Assembly: GCA_016872775.1 (NCBI GenBank)
Contig: VGZA01000008.1
Span: forward strand, 1-64,000
Direction: 5' to 3'
Source of the DNA: Planctomycetota bacterium
GTDB taxonomy: Bacteria; Planctomycetota; Planctomycetia; Pirellulales; Pirellulaceae
Length of the DNA: 64,000 bases
Shown: one piece after another, positions 1 to 8,320 of the stretch
Numbering within the stretch: position 1 is the first letter of the stretch
Layout of the letters: each line of letters starts with the position of its first letter
Notes under the pieces: model-generated
The model's input: the letters and a program-made list of their open reading frames with translations, nothing else
Told to the model about the DNA's origin: nothing
Databases searched by the model: none
Made by a program: the position numbers and the translations under genes

Positions 1-343
1 GAAGTGCGTCCAGGTCGGTGCGCACCATTACCGTCGGTCCCGTTCCGTTTTTCAAAACTCCAACCACGCCGTGGCCCCCTACGTTGGTCGAGACCTCGAG
101 CCCCGCCGATTTCAGCTCCGCGGCGAACCGTTCGGCGGTCTCTTTTTCTTTCAGTGACAGCTCGGGATGGCTGTGCAAGTGGCGATAAAGGCCAAGCAAG
201 TCCGGCAGATTGCTGCGTGCCCAGTCGCGGATCGGCCCGACTCTCGGTTCGGCCGCGTGGGCCGCGGGCAATCCGACCGCGCGGGTCAGTGCGGTTTGTG
301 GCACGGTCGGCAACAGCAAAAGCAGCAGCAGCCGGCTCGCCAT
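1..343 (-). CDS. M20-family amidohydrolase/peptidase, N-terminal part (runs off left edge)
   Basis: Only the first ~114 codons are inside the window; the gene continues past base 1. Residues 2-31 are a signal-peptide-like stretch (MASRLLLLLLLP, ending near AHAAEP), so export is predicted. The mature part begins with the family's opening: LHSHPELS around residues 56-63 and RTDLDAL at 108-114, matching the conserved RADMDALP segment of M20D amidohydrolases (amino-acid amidase or carboxypeptidase type). The metal ligands lie beyond the edge. An alternative ATG at 424, with GGAG six bases upstream, is in frame and would add 27 residues before the hydrophobic core. Planctomycete signal peptides can be long, so the start is not settled. 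The substrate cannot be told from this fragment. Confidence 0.8.
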   Translation of the reverse strand, partial: MASRLLLLLLLPTVPQTALTRAVGLPAAHAAEPRVGPIRDWARSNLPDLLGLYRHLHSHPELSLKEKETAERFAAELKSAGLEVSTNVGGHGVVGVLKNGTGPTVMVRTDLDAL

Positions 344-445
344 TTTCCTGGCGAAACCAACCCGCGGGGAATTGAAAAATTGGCTTGTCAAAATGGGCGA
401 TTGCTGCTCTAATCCGCGCATCATTTGGTTCTCCATTTTCATGCG

Positions 446-484
446 GCCGGTGAGCGACATTTGTCGCTCACCGGCTGTTTTTTT
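446..484 (+). terminator. Strong intrinsic terminator facing right, with no visible plus-strand gene
   Basis: A perfect 14-bp stem (arms 446-459 and 462-475, GCCGGTGAGCGACA and its complement) is followed by a run of seven T at 78-84 of that block (478-484). This is the classic rho-independent form in the plus direction. Both flanking genes are on the minus strand, and the minus-strand side of the hairpin has no T run. The structure sits just upstream of the M20 gene's possible starts. Confidence 0.65.
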
Positions 485-561
485 GCGACCATTTTTCGAC
501 TTTCGCCGGGAGCCGCGGCTGGCGGATCCCTGCATCTGCGAGGCAAACCGGCAACGCCTGG

Positions 562-1236
562 TTACGTTCCGGTGGAAACCGAATGCGCTGGCGGCGTGGA
601 GAACGACGTGGAAACCGGCCAACCGCCGGTCGCCACCAGTTGCACCAGCGCCGGCACAAACAACCGCACCGCTCGACTGCGGTGGCTGATCACACCCTTC
701 ACCGCCGAACTCAATTCTCCAAACGTCTGGTGGTATTCCAGCAGATCAAACAGCGGATCGTAACCGAAACCACCCTGGCCGCCAGGTTCGAACCGGATGC
801 GACCGTGGCATTCTCCCTGGCACCGGATGCGCACGACACCCTGCGGATCGGAAAGGCACATATGGCAAACGTAATGGGCATTGCGTTTTTCCCAAGGCAC
901 GTCGGCGAGCGCTTCCAGTAACTTCTGATTGTTCGATGCGTCGGTGGCGGCAGGCCCCGAATATCGGGCGGAATGGACCCCCGGGGCGCCGTCGAGCGCG
1001 TCAACCAGCAGGCCGCTGTCCTCGCCCAACACCCAGGCGTGCAGGCGACGAGCCTGCTCGCAGGCCTTCAACGCCGCGTTTTCGGTGAACGTCGAGCCCG
1101 ATTCCTCCACCACGATCGCGTCGGGGTATTCCGATACCGATCGCAATCGAAACTCGTGGGGCTCCAGCAACTCGACCAGTTCGGCCAGCTTTTTCCGATT
1201 ATGCGTTCCAAGGACCAGAGTGCGTTGATCTCTCAT
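562..1236 (-). CDS. rdgB: XTP/dITP diphosphatase (non-canonical purine NTP pyrophosphatase, RdgB/HAM1)
   Basis: This cytosolic house-cleaning enzyme hydrolyses ITP, dITP and XTP to the monophosphate, keeping deaminated purines out of DNA and RNA. The N-terminus TLVLGTHNRKKLAEL (residues 6-20) is the nucleotide-binding start of the family. It is followed by ESGSTFTENAALKA near 46-59, GEDSGLLVDAL near 71-81 with the catalytic acidic residues, and FGYDPLF in the C-terminal half. SHRSRA near the end is the usual C-terminal base-recognition motif. The protein has 224 residues against about 200 for the family; the extra residues form a low-complexity C-terminal tail. It is divergent from the pdxA-type gene across a 98-bp gap. 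No clear ribosome-binding site precedes the ATG. Confidence 0.93.
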   Translation of the reverse strand: MRDQRTLVLGTHNRKKLAELVELLEPHEFRLRSVSEYPDAIVVEESGSTFTENAALKACEQARRLHAWVLGEDSGLLVDALDGAPGVHSARYSGPAATDASNNQKLLEALADVPWEKRNAHYVCHMCLSDPQGVVRIRCQGECHGRIRFEPGGQGGFGYDPLFDLLEYHQTFGELSSAVKGVISHRSRAVRLFVPALVQLVATGGWPVSTSFSTPPAHSVSTGT

Positions 1237-1334
1237 GGCACCAATGTAGTGCCCGCTCCGAGCGGATAAAAGGCAGCGGTACCGGCCATTGCAATTTATC
1301 CGCCCTGGCTCTTAAATGCGGCGGAGGGGAAATC

Positions 1335-2399
1335 ATGCACGATCTGCCACGCGTCGCCGTCACGATGGGGGATCCAGCCGGAATCGGGCCGGAGGTTTGC
1401 CTGCATATGCTGTCCCATCCCACGGTCAACGCCGAATGCGTGCCGATCGTGTTCGGCGATGCCGACGTGATGCGTCGCGTCGCAGCTACCTGCAACCTTC
1501 CGTTGTCCGCCCAGGTGATGACATCCCATCAATGGCAGATGCATCGTGCCGGGATTCAGGGGCCGACGATTCTGGATCTGGCGGCGATCGACGGAACGAC
1601 CGTTGTACCGGGGCGAATCACCGCGGAGACAGGGCGAGCCAGTTTCAGGTACGTCGAGGAATCGATCCGTGCCGCGCTGGCCGGCGAAGTGGATGCCGTT
1701 TCCACCGGACCGATCAACAAAGAAGCGTTACACATGGCCGGCTACAGATACCCGGGCCATACCGAGATTTTCGCGGAGAAGACCGGCGCGGCGCGTTCCT
1801 GCATGATGTTGACCTCCGCCGAGATCACGTGCAGTTTCGTGACGACGCACATTGCCTACCGCGACGTTCCGCAACGGCTCAGCACTGCCCGGATCCTGGA
1901 GGCGATCGAACTGACGGATGACGCCCTGCGTCGCTTGCACGGCCGCCCACCGCGCCTGACCGTCTGTGGACTCAATCCGCACGCGGGCGAAAATGGAATC
2001 TTCGGCGACGAAGAGCCCCGCGTGATCGTCCCGGCGATCGAGCTGGCACGGGCCAAAGGTATCACTCTCACCGGACCGCTGCCACCCGATACCGCGTTCC
2101 TACCGGCACGACGTCGGGAAACGGACGCCTATATCTGCATGTACCACGACCAGGGCCACATCCCACTGAAAATGCTGGCATTCGACACAGCCATCAATAC
2201 GACCTTAGGCCTGCCGATCATCCGCACCTCGGTCGATCATGGCACGGCACTCGATATTGCCTGGCAGGGCAAGGCAAATCCCCAGAGCCTGTTTGAGGCG
2301 GTGACGCTGGCGGCCCGCCTGGCGCCAGTCGGGCACCGATCCCGTGCCGGACAGATGCCGGACCAATACACGATACCGCCGCAACCAGAGATTTCATGA
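1335..2399 (+). CDS. pdxA: PdxA-family 4-phospho-acid dehydrogenase, likely the threonate/erythronate-4-phosphate type
   Basis: This is an NAD-dependent, metal-dependent oxidative decarboxylase of the PdxA family with 354 residues, a normal length. TMGDPAGIGPE (10-20) and TGPINKEALH (124-133) are family signatures. The three metal-binding histidines fall at H172 (TTHIAYRDV), H216 (LNPHAGE) and H271 (YHDQGHIPLK), as in E. coli PdxA. A strong GGAGGGG lies upstream of the ATG. The stop overlaps the start of a DUF1537 kinase gene by four bases (ATGA). PdxA2 enzymes paired with DUF1537 kinases are known to act on D-threonate or D-erythronate 4-phosphate, giving dihydroxyacetone phosphate, so sugar-acid catabolism is favoured by context over pyridoxal-phosphate synthesis. 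The pyridoxine role cannot be excluded from sequence. Confidence 0.88.
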   Translation: MHDLPRVAVTMGDPAGIGPEVCLHMLSHPTVNAECVPIVFGDADVMRRVAATCNLPLSAQVMTSHQWQMHRAGIQGPTILDLAAIDGTTVVPGRITAETGRASFRYVEESIRAALAGEVDAVSTGPINKEALHMAGYRYPGHTEIFAEKTGAARSCMMLTSAEITCSFVTTHIAYRDVPQRLSTARILEAIELTDDALRRLHGRPPRLTVCGLNPHAGENGIFGDEEPRVIVPAIELARAKGITLTGPLPPDTAFLPARRRETDAYICMYHDQGHIPLKMLAFDTAINTTLGLPIIRTSVDHGTALDIAWQGKANPQSLFEAVTLAARLAPVGHRSRAGQMPDQYTIPPQPEIS

Positions 2400-3655
2400 T
2401 CGTCGTGATCGCGGATGATCTGTCGGGCGCAGCAGAGCTCGCGAATATCGCTCGCCAATCCGGTTTGACCGCCGAGGTACGCTGGCGTGGCCAGCCACCG
2501 CGCAAGGTCGACCTCTGCGCCATCGACCTGAATACACGGTCACTTCCGGCCGAAATGGCCGGCCAACGCATGGCCGACACCTACCGTACCGTGCTGACCT
2601 GGCAGCCGGAGTGGGTCTACAGGAAAGTCGATTCCGTACTGCGTGGTCAGGTGGGGTTCGAGATCGAAGCGATGCTGGCCGCGGCGGGACAACGTCGCGC
2701 ATTGCTGGTTCCCGCGAATCCTCGTCGTCAGCGGACCATCGTCGGCTCGCGTTACTTTGTCCAGGGAGCCCCACTGGATCAGTCTCCACTCGCACGCGAC
2801 CCCGACCATCCGCGCCGATCGTGCCACCTGCGCGATCTGGTGCCCGTGCTGCGAATTCCGCTGCACGCCGGTGCGACGCCTGGCCCCACTCCCTGCGAAG
2901 GCATTGCGATTCCCGACGTCACTTGCGACGACGATTTGACGCGGTTGGCCAACCTGGCGAGTGGCTACGAAGTTGTTGCGGGAGCGGCGGAGTTCTTCGA
3001 GGCCCTGTTGCGGGTTCGCGGCGCAGCGGCTCTGCCCTGTGCTCCGCCCAATGCAGTGCCCCATGACCTGCCGCGTGCCCTGCCCCATGGCCCCGCTCCG
3101 GTCCTGGGCGGCAAGCGGGGGCTTGCCGGCGGTGCGGAGCTGCTCGTGTGCGGAAGCCGCGTTGCCTGGCCCGAACGGCTGGCGCTGGCGACGGCGTGCG
3201 GTCAAAAACTTTTCGCATTGCCCCCGACCTGGTGGGGTGACCTATCGTTGGGCGCGGACGAATCCGACCCGACAGCCCTCCTGCCGTACTCGGAATGGCT
3301 CGACGACGTCGTCGCCACCCTGCGCCATACTGGACGAGCCGGAATCGGTATCGGCGAATTGGGTGCGGAATCGAACGGCAACAATCCGCCGATCCGTACC
3401 GATCTGCTGCTGCAGGGACTGGCGGCCGCGGCCGAACACGTTGCGCAGCGCGTGCCGGTAAATCGGTGGCTGCTGGAGGGAGGTGCAACCGCATCGGCCG
3501 TCCTGCGTCGCCTGAACGTCGACAGTTGTGCGCTTGGCGACGCGCAGGAAGCGGGAATCGGTGAATTGCGGCATCCCGGCATCGACCAGGTTCGGTATTA
3601 CGTCAAGCCAGGAAGTTATGCCTGGCCGACAGGGCTTTGGCCTGGCATCGATTGA
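2396..3655 (+). CDS. Four-carbon acid sugar kinase family protein (DUF1537: threonate/erythronate kinase type)
   Basis: DUF1537 proteins are ATP-dependent kinases of four-carbon sugar acids. The N-terminal domain opens with VIADDLSGA (residues 4-12), the family's substrate-domain start, and contains KVDSVLRGQ, the equivalent of the KxDSTLRG motif. A VPANPRRQRT segment leads into GSRYFVQGAPL. The C-terminal nucleotide-binding domain carries WLLEGGATASAVL, matching the GGDT-type glycine loop. Length 419 is typical. A proline-rich insertion at about residues 215-245 separates the domains and looks unlike the rest. Translation is probably coupled to the upstream pdxA-type gene through the ATGA overlap. 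Kinase and dehydrogenase would act in sequence: threonate to 4-phosphothreonate, then oxidation. The exact stereochemistry of the substrate is inference. Confidence 0.85.
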   Translation: MIVVIADDLSGAAELANIARQSGLTAEVRWRGQPPRKVDLCAIDLNTRSLPAEMAGQRMADTYRTVLTWQPEWVYRKVDSVLRGQVGFEIEAMLAAAGQRRALLVPANPRRQRTIVGSRYFVQGAPLDQSPLARDPDHPRRSCHLRDLVPVLRIPLHAGATPGPTPCEGIAIPDVTCDDDLTRLANLASGYEVVAGAAEFFEALLRVRGAAALPCAPPNAVPHDLPRALPHGPAPVLGGKRGLAGGAELLVCGSRVAWPERLALATACGQKLFALPPTWWGDLSLGADESDPTALLPYSEWLDDVVATLRHTGRAGIGIGELGAESNGNNPPIRTDLLLQGLAAAAEHVAQRVPVNRWLLEGGATASAVLRRLNVDSCALGDAQEAGIGELRHPGIDQVRYYVKPGSYAWPTGLWPGID

Positions 3656-3675
3656 AGCATTTGCCCTTCGCAAAG

Positions 3676-4464
3676 CTATACGTACCGTAGGGGATCCGCC
3701 TCGTCGCGACTCGCCCAAACCACGGTTTGAGAAAACTGGGCCGCGAGTAGCTCCGCGAGTTTCACGACGGCAAATCGTTCACTCGCAAAATGGCCGGTCA
3801 GAATCATCGCCATCCCGTTCGCTTTTGCTTCCAGGCAGGTATGGAAACTGGCCTCGCCGGTCACCAGCAATTCGCAGCCGGCCCGTCGCGCACTTTCCAG
3901 TAACGACCCGCCACTGCCGCAACCGACCGCCACCGTCTGAATCGCCATCGATGGCTGTCCGACGGCCTGAAGCTGGTCGATCGCCAGGAATTTTTTGATC
4001 TCCTGAACCAGAGACGATACGGTCGAATTTGGCGCGGTCGTTCCTATCCGTCCCGTACCAAGCCCCGGCAACACCGTCGATTCCGATAACGGCCGGACCT
4101 TCGTCAGCCCGATTCCCACCGCCAACTGCTGGTTGATTCCCTGACCTGCCGAGTCAAACGCCGTATGCGGACTGAAGATCGAAATCCCGTCGCGCACTGC
4201 CCGGAGGATCAAGGTGCCGGTTGTCGAATCCGTGGTAATCTTCTGCAAAGGACGGAATGGCAACGGATGATGGGTAACGATCAGGTTGGCCTGGCGGTTT
4301 CGTGCTTCGTCGAGCGATTCCGGAGTGATCGTAAGGCAGGTCATCACCCGCTCGACCTGCTGCTGGTCGCTCCCCACGAGCAGCCCGACATTGTCCCAGG
4401 TTTCGGCAAGTGGCAAGGGGGCGAAAGCTTCGAGGTATCGGCGGAAATCCTCAACGGTTGGCAT
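3676..4464 (-). CDS. Nif3-like dinuclear metal centre hexameric protein (YbgI/DUF34)
   Basis: The protein has 262 residues and shows the conserved Nif3/YbgI landmarks: ETWDNVGLLVGS (21-32), VTHHPLPF (63-70) with the metal-binding histidine pair H65-H66, SPHTAFDSA near 98-106, and the C-terminal GHFASERFAV segment that supplies the second metal-binding histidine and glutamate. Family members form toroidal hexamers with two metals per subunit. Annotation pipelines often call them GTP cyclohydrolase I type 2, but the physiological reaction is not settled. It is convergent with the acid-sugar kinase gene (20 bp between stops) and divergent from the MFS gene. There is no operon partner that suggests a role. 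Confidence 0.88.
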   Translation of the reverse strand: MPTVEDFRRYLEAFAPLPLAETWDNVGLLVGSDQQQVERVMTCLTITPESLDEARNRQANLIVTHHPLPFRPLQKITTDSTTGTLILRAVRDGISIFSPHTAFDSAGQGINQQLAVGIGLTKVRPLSESTVLPGLGTGRIGTTAPNSTVSSLVQEIKKFLAIDQLQAVGQPSMAIQTVAVGCGSGGSLLESARRAGCELLVTGEASFHTCLEAKANGMAMILTGHFASERFAVVKLAELLAAQFSQTVVWASRDEADPLRYV

Positions 4465-4579
4465 CGATCGTTTCCCGGGAAGCGGCTGCTTGGTTGCTTT
4501 TCACGACGAGCGTCCATAAACTCCTGGAGCCAAGCTCGGTGCACTATATGCGATTTCGGCGGAACTCACGAGTCCAACC

Positions 4580-6013
4580 ATGGCATCCGGCGCAACCAAT
4601 CCCTACCTGCCATCGCAGGCCGAATTCTCCCCGGGGCCGATCGATGCGCCGCACGAACAACCGACGCGCGTGCGCTACTTCGTGCTGGTCTACTCGTTCG
4701 GCATGTCGGTACTGCTCTATCTCGATCGTTTCGCAATGACGGTCGCTCTGCCGGAAATTCGCGGCGAACTTCAACTCGATAACCAGGATATGGGGCATGT
4801 CACCAGCGCTTTTTTCTATGTCTACGCACTGGCGCAAGTGCCGACCGGCTGGATGTCCGATCGCTGGGGCGCCCGCATTACCCTGCCGCTGTATGTGTTC
4901 CTCTGGTCGCTGGCTTTGATCGGTATGAGCACGGCGACGGGCCTGGCGTCATTGATCCTCTTCCGTTCCTTGCTCGGGCTGGCTCAGGCCGGTGCCTACC
5001 CATGTGCTGCGTCCAACAACAAGAACTGGTTTCCTATTTCACGCCGCGGATTCGCCAACAGCCTGGTTGCCATGGGCGGTCGCGCGGGAAACCTGATGGC
5101 GGTGACTCTGACGCCCTATTTGATGCTGCTGGTCGGACTGTTGTTCGGATGGACTACCGGCCAATGGCGCCCCGTGTTCTGCCTGTACGGATTGCTGGGC
5201 CTGTTCTGGTCGATTGGTTTCCGGCTCCAGTGCCGCGATCGCCCCCGGCAGCATCCAGGTTGCAATGCAGCGGAACGCCAACTGATCGAGGGAACATTGA
5301 CCGCGCCCACCGACCCTGCATCGTTCGGCGACAAACTTCCATCACACCAGCGATCAGGGGCAGGAGGTGTTTTACGCGAGTTTGGTGAAATTTTGATGCA
5401 GATCATCATCAGCCCCACCATGTGGCTGATGTGCATTATCAGCGTGCTCGTCAACGTCGGCTGGATTTTTCTGGTGACATTCCTGCCGACCTATTTCCGC
5501 GAAGTGCACGGTATTCCACTAAGCACGATCGGTTTTCTGGCGGCCATCCCAACGATCGCCAGCATGATGGGCGGACTGAGTGGCGGCGTGGCGGCCGATC
5601 GATTCGTTCGCAGGTATGGACTGGTCTGGGGTCGCCGCTTGACGGGTGCGATTGCCAGCGGAGCGGCGGCGGCTGTTTATTGTGTCGCTCTCGCGGCCGA
5701 CCACTGGCTGCTGCTGATCGCCCTGTTCGCTGCCATCGGCTTCCTGATCGATTTCGGGTTGGGTGCGCTCTGGGCAGTGTACCAGGATATCGCGGGACCT
5801 CGCGTTGCCGCCGTACTCGGCTTCGCTAATATGTGCGGCAATCTCTCGGCAGCCTATTTCTCCGGTGCGATCGGCGGCTTCGCCAAAGCCGGACAATGGC
5901 GTGTCATATTCCTGATCGCCGCCGCGAGCCTCGCTTGCAATCTGCTGCTCTGGATGTTCGTCAGCCCCAATCGAAAAATGAACTTCGGCGAGGAGCGAAC
6001 GGAAGTGAAGTGA
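4580..6013 (+). CDS. MFS transporter, anion:cation symporter (ACS)-like, 12 TM segments
   Basis: This 477-residue inner-membrane carrier has a soluble N-terminal lead of about 30 residues, then the first membrane helix (YFVLVYSFGMSVLLYLDRF). The loop between helices 2 and 3 carries the MFS motif-A sequence GWMSDRWGAR. A second half-repeat with GGVAADRFVRR follows after a hydrophilic central loop (about residues 225-270). Helices 1 with LDRFAMTVALPEI and the FLPTYFREVHG segment resemble the hexuronate/phthalate/organic-anion branch of the ACS family. The substrate is unknown. Since the neighbouring pdxA/DUF1537 pair handles acid sugars, uptake of a sugar acid is a reasonable guess, but nif3 lies between and the genes are not in one operon. 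Confidence 0.85.
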   Translation: MASGATNPYLPSQAEFSPGPIDAPHEQPTRVRYFVLVYSFGMSVLLYLDRFAMTVALPEIRGELQLDNQDMGHVTSAFFYVYALAQVPTGWMSDRWGARITLPLYVFLWSLALIGMSTATGLASLILFRSLLGLAQAGAYPCAASNNKNWFPISRRGFANSLVAMGGRAGNLMAVTLTPYLMLLVGLLFGWTTGQWRPVFCLYGLLGLFWSIGFRLQCRDRPRQHPGCNAAERQLIEGTLTAPTDPASFGDKLPSHQRSGAGGVLREFGEILMQIIISPTMWLMCIISVLVNVGWIFLVTFLPTYFREVHGIPLSTIGFLAAIPTIASMMGGLSGGVAADRFVRRYGLVWGRRLTGAIASGAAAAVYCVALAADHWLLLIALFAAIGFLIDFGLGALWAVYQDIAGPRVAAVLGFANMCGNLSAAYFSGAIGGFAKAGQWRVIFLIAAASLACNLLLWMFVSPNRKMNFGEERTEVK

Positions 6014-6068
6014 AGTGAGGTGAAAAGTCGGAACCGGCTCGCGACAGCCAACGACTGACAACTTCGTC

Positions 6069-6521
6069 TCACCTGCTTGGCAGCGCAGTGAACAGCGTAT
6101 CGAGGTGCTCTCGAATCTTGTGCGGCACCACGCGATAGTAATTGTGTTTCCCGGCGCGGCGCATGTCGATCAGCCCGGCGCCTTTGAGCAGTGCCAGATG
6201 ATGGCTGACCGCTGGCTGACTCTGACCCAACAGCCGGCAGATCGCGCCGACGTTCAGTTCCTGGCACTGCGTCAGATAGTACAACACGTGCAACCGGGTC
6301 TCGTCCGCCAGCAGCTTGAACAACGACACAAGTTCCAACGTGTCCTGCTCCGAAAGACTTTTCAGTTCCGCCGACGAATCGTCGTCGCGACCAACGGTCG
6401 AACTCGCTCTCCGCGGCGAACTGGGATTCGAGGATGTCATGGAGCGGTCGGTGGCAGCGGGGAACGAGGCGTCCGAAGTGCTTCCTGATAGAGTCGTCAT
6501 CAAATAGGCTTCTCGCGGCAT
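6069..6521 (-). CDS. ArsR/SmtB-family winged-helix transcriptional regulator
   Basis: A 150-residue protein whose last ~95 residues form an ArsR-type winged helix. LFKLLADETRLHVLYYL (68-84) is the characteristic N-terminal helix. The HTH spans about 91-117 (VGAICRLLGQSQPAVSHHL), and the wing contains AGKHNYYRV. The classic ELCVCDL metal site is absent: the position reads ELNVGAI, so it need not sense arsenic or other soft metals. The first ~55 residues are Ser/Thr-rich and disordered-looking, and several internal Met codons could be the true start; no ribosome-binding site picks one. It is convergent with the MFS gene (55 bp). The target is unknown. Confidence 0.85.
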   Translation of the reverse strand: MPREAYLMTTLSGSTSDASFPAATDRSMTSSNPSSPRRASSTVGRDDDSSAELKSLSEQDTLELVSLFKLLADETRLHVLYYLTQCQELNVGAICRLLGQSQPAVSHHLALLKGAGLIDMRRAGKHNYYRVVPHKIREHLDTLFTALPSR

Positions 6522-6886
6522 GCCGCAACTGCCCGTTCGAAACGCAGCGAACGAACCGCGGAAATGCCGCCTTCATGCACGGGAATCAAGTCGAAAAGGA
6601 TCCGCCAACTTTGCCGGCAACCGCTCAGCCTTCGTACCACAGAACGTGGCGATCGATCGAAACCTGAGCAGGCCCAGCGCGGATACTATCATAATCCAAG
6701 GGGGACAAATTAGGGAAGCAGGTTTCCAAGGGGGGAAGGATTCGCCCGACTCACGACGCCCGACGCACGATTCCTGACGCCCCGGCGCCGGGCGCCTACC
6801 TCCCGGACGAATGGCCTTTTCGCTGCCAGACAGCATGCTATCCTGGTGGAGGGGGCATTAGAAAGTTATCCCAAGGGTATCGATCG
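6522..6886. other. Gene-free stretch between arsR-like and zinc-ribbon genes
   Basis: Divergent promoter region of 365 bp. No convincing reading frame was found on either strand. A GC-rich patch near 6780-6800 (ccccggcgccgggcgcc) is self-complementary and could form a hairpin. The plus-strand gene's ATG is preceded by an AAGGG about 10 bases upstream. Confidence 0.4.
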
Positions 6887-7426
6887 ATGGAAATCGCTTG
6901 CCCAAACTGTGGCCAAATGCTGCACATCCGCGAAGGGTTGGTGAACCCGCGTTGCCGCTGCCCGGCCTGCCGTTACGAGTTTCGGGCCTCGGAGCTCGGC
7001 CCAACGCCATTGTCCCCGGGCCGCGATGCGGCGCCGCCTTCACGATCGTTACCGAGCGCCACCGTACCGCCGGCCCCCACCGTCCCCGCGGTACCGCCGC
7101 TGCGGGAACTTCCGTCCAGCCTGGAACAGCAACCGTGGGGCAGTGAACGCGATCGGCCGCCCCCGACCATGGCCCGCCCGCCGGTGATCGTGCCGAAACC
7201 GGTCAAGCCATCAAACAAGGCCGGATGGGGTACGCTTATTTTTGTGGGCTTGATTGTTGCCAAGGTCGTCTTCCGCCTGGTGAATCAACATTGGCATCGG
7301 CAACCGCAACCGCCCCGCAATGAAATCCGGGCGCCCATTCCCGCGGGTGCAATCTGGCATCTGCCCGGTACGCAAGCCAGAAGCTCGGCGGCGTCTGTTG
7401 AAAGCGGCCGGCAACGCCCGAGTTAA
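6887..7426 (+). CDS. Zinc-ribbon, proline-rich, single-TM membrane protein of unknown function
   Basis: Three parts are visible in 179 residues. An N-terminal zinc ribbon has CPNCG at 5-9 and CRCPAC at 23-28, a CxxC...CxCxxC pattern resembling MJ0042-type zinc fingers. A long Pro/Ser/Ala-rich linker (about 45-105) carries repeated PPAPTVPAVPP-like text. One membrane segment lies near 115-133 (TLIFVGLIVAKVVFRLV), followed by a short basic tail. Such zinc-ribbon plus proline linker plus TM proteins are frequent in planctomycetes, but their job is not known. The topology that keeps the zinc ribbon in the cytosol is inference. It is convergent with cutC, nine bases away. Confidence 0.8.
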   Translation: MEIACPNCGQMLHIREGLVNPRCRCPACRYEFRASELGPTPLSPGRDAAPPSRSLPSATVPPAPTVPAVPPLRELPSSLEQQPWGSERDRPPPTMARPPVIVPKPVKPSNKAGWGTLIFVGLIVAKVVFRLVNQHWHRQPQPPRNEIRAPIPAGAIWHLPGTQARSSAASVESGRQRPS

Positions 7427-7435
7427 AGCCAGGCT

Positions 7436-8203
7436 CTATTGGCGTCCGCCCGGCTGCGCAAGGGAATCGAGTTGAGCAACGCATTGCCGGATACGTTGAC
7501 TGTTCTCGCCGGCCGTGCGGTACTCGTCGCCGATGGTCTCCAACCCGAAACACAATCCGTCGCGGCGAAATCGCATCGGACTGCGGCGCGTGGCGCCGCC
7601 GTTGACATGGACTTCCCGCACGCCGGTTTCTCGGACCAGGTCGCCAACATGCTCGGGGCGCACTCCGCCACCCGCCATGATTTTAATTCGGCCGGCCGCT
7701 CGGTCGACAAGCCGCCGCAGACACTCGCGGCCCGCAATGGCCGTCGCCTGCTGGCCGGAACTGAGCAGGCGCGTAACCCCCGACGCGATCAATTGTTCCA
7801 CGGCGGCGAGCGGATCAACGGCGAGATCGAACGCGCGATGGAATGTGCAGTCCAACGGTTGGGCAAGCTCGACCATCCGTTGCGTGCGTGGTAAATCGAC
7901 TTCGCCGTCGAGCGTCAGCAGGCCGAACACGGCACCGTCAGCGCCATGCTCGCGCGCCTGCCGCAGGTCGGTTTCCATGACGAGGAACTCGTCGTCGGAA
8001 TAGCAAAAATCGCCGCCTCGCGGACGGATCATGACCATCACTGGAATCACCACGCGCTGGAGCACGACGTCGAGCAGTCCCAGGCTGGGCGTACAACCCC
8101 CTTCCGCGAGATTGCCGCAAAGTTCCAGGCGGTGCGCACCGGCCGACTCGGCCGCCATCGCCGATTCCACACTGTCCACACAGGCTTCAATCAATGTCGA
8201 CAT
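7436..8203 (-). CDS. cutC: CutC family protein (copper homeostasis-associated TIM barrel)
   Basis: The protein has 255 residues and the CutC signature: EACVDSVESAMAAESAGAHR in the first strand and helix, RLELCGNLAEGGCTPS (25-40), MIRPRGGDFCYSDDE (58-72), HGADGAVFGLL, and CTFHRAFD with RLLSSGQ in the second half. CutC folds as a TIM barrel and was linked genetically to copper tolerance in E. coli. Biochemical evidence for direct copper handling is weak, so the name describes the family rather than a proven role. No copper genes are nearby. No ribosome-binding site is obvious before the ATG. Confidence 0.92.
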   Translation of the reverse strand: MSTLIEACVDSVESAMAAESAGAHRLELCGNLAEGGCTPSLGLLDVVLQRVVIPVMVMIRPRGGDFCYSDDEFLVMETDLRQAREHGADGAVFGLLTLDGEVDLPRTQRMVELAQPLDCTFHRAFDLAVDPLAAVEQLIASGVTRLLSSGQQATAIAGRECLRRLVDRAAGRIKIMAGGGVRPEHVGDLVRETGVREVHVNGGATRRSPMRFRRDGLCFGLETIGDEYRTAGENSQRIRQCVAQLDSLAQPGGRQ

Positions 8204-8320
8204 CGATCAGGCGGGCTCCCGGTTCGCATCGGAACAGCCGCGGCCACGTGCCCGCCCGACGAGCAAATCGACTATAACTACGGCTGCCATGAGTTTACTT
8301 CGCCGGAGTTAATAGCACCA

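Noticed and set aside
1335-2399. Simple call as the pyridoxal-phosphate PdxA
   Set aside because: Kept only as an alternative, because the ATGA-coupled DUF1537 kinase points to acid-sugar metabolism.
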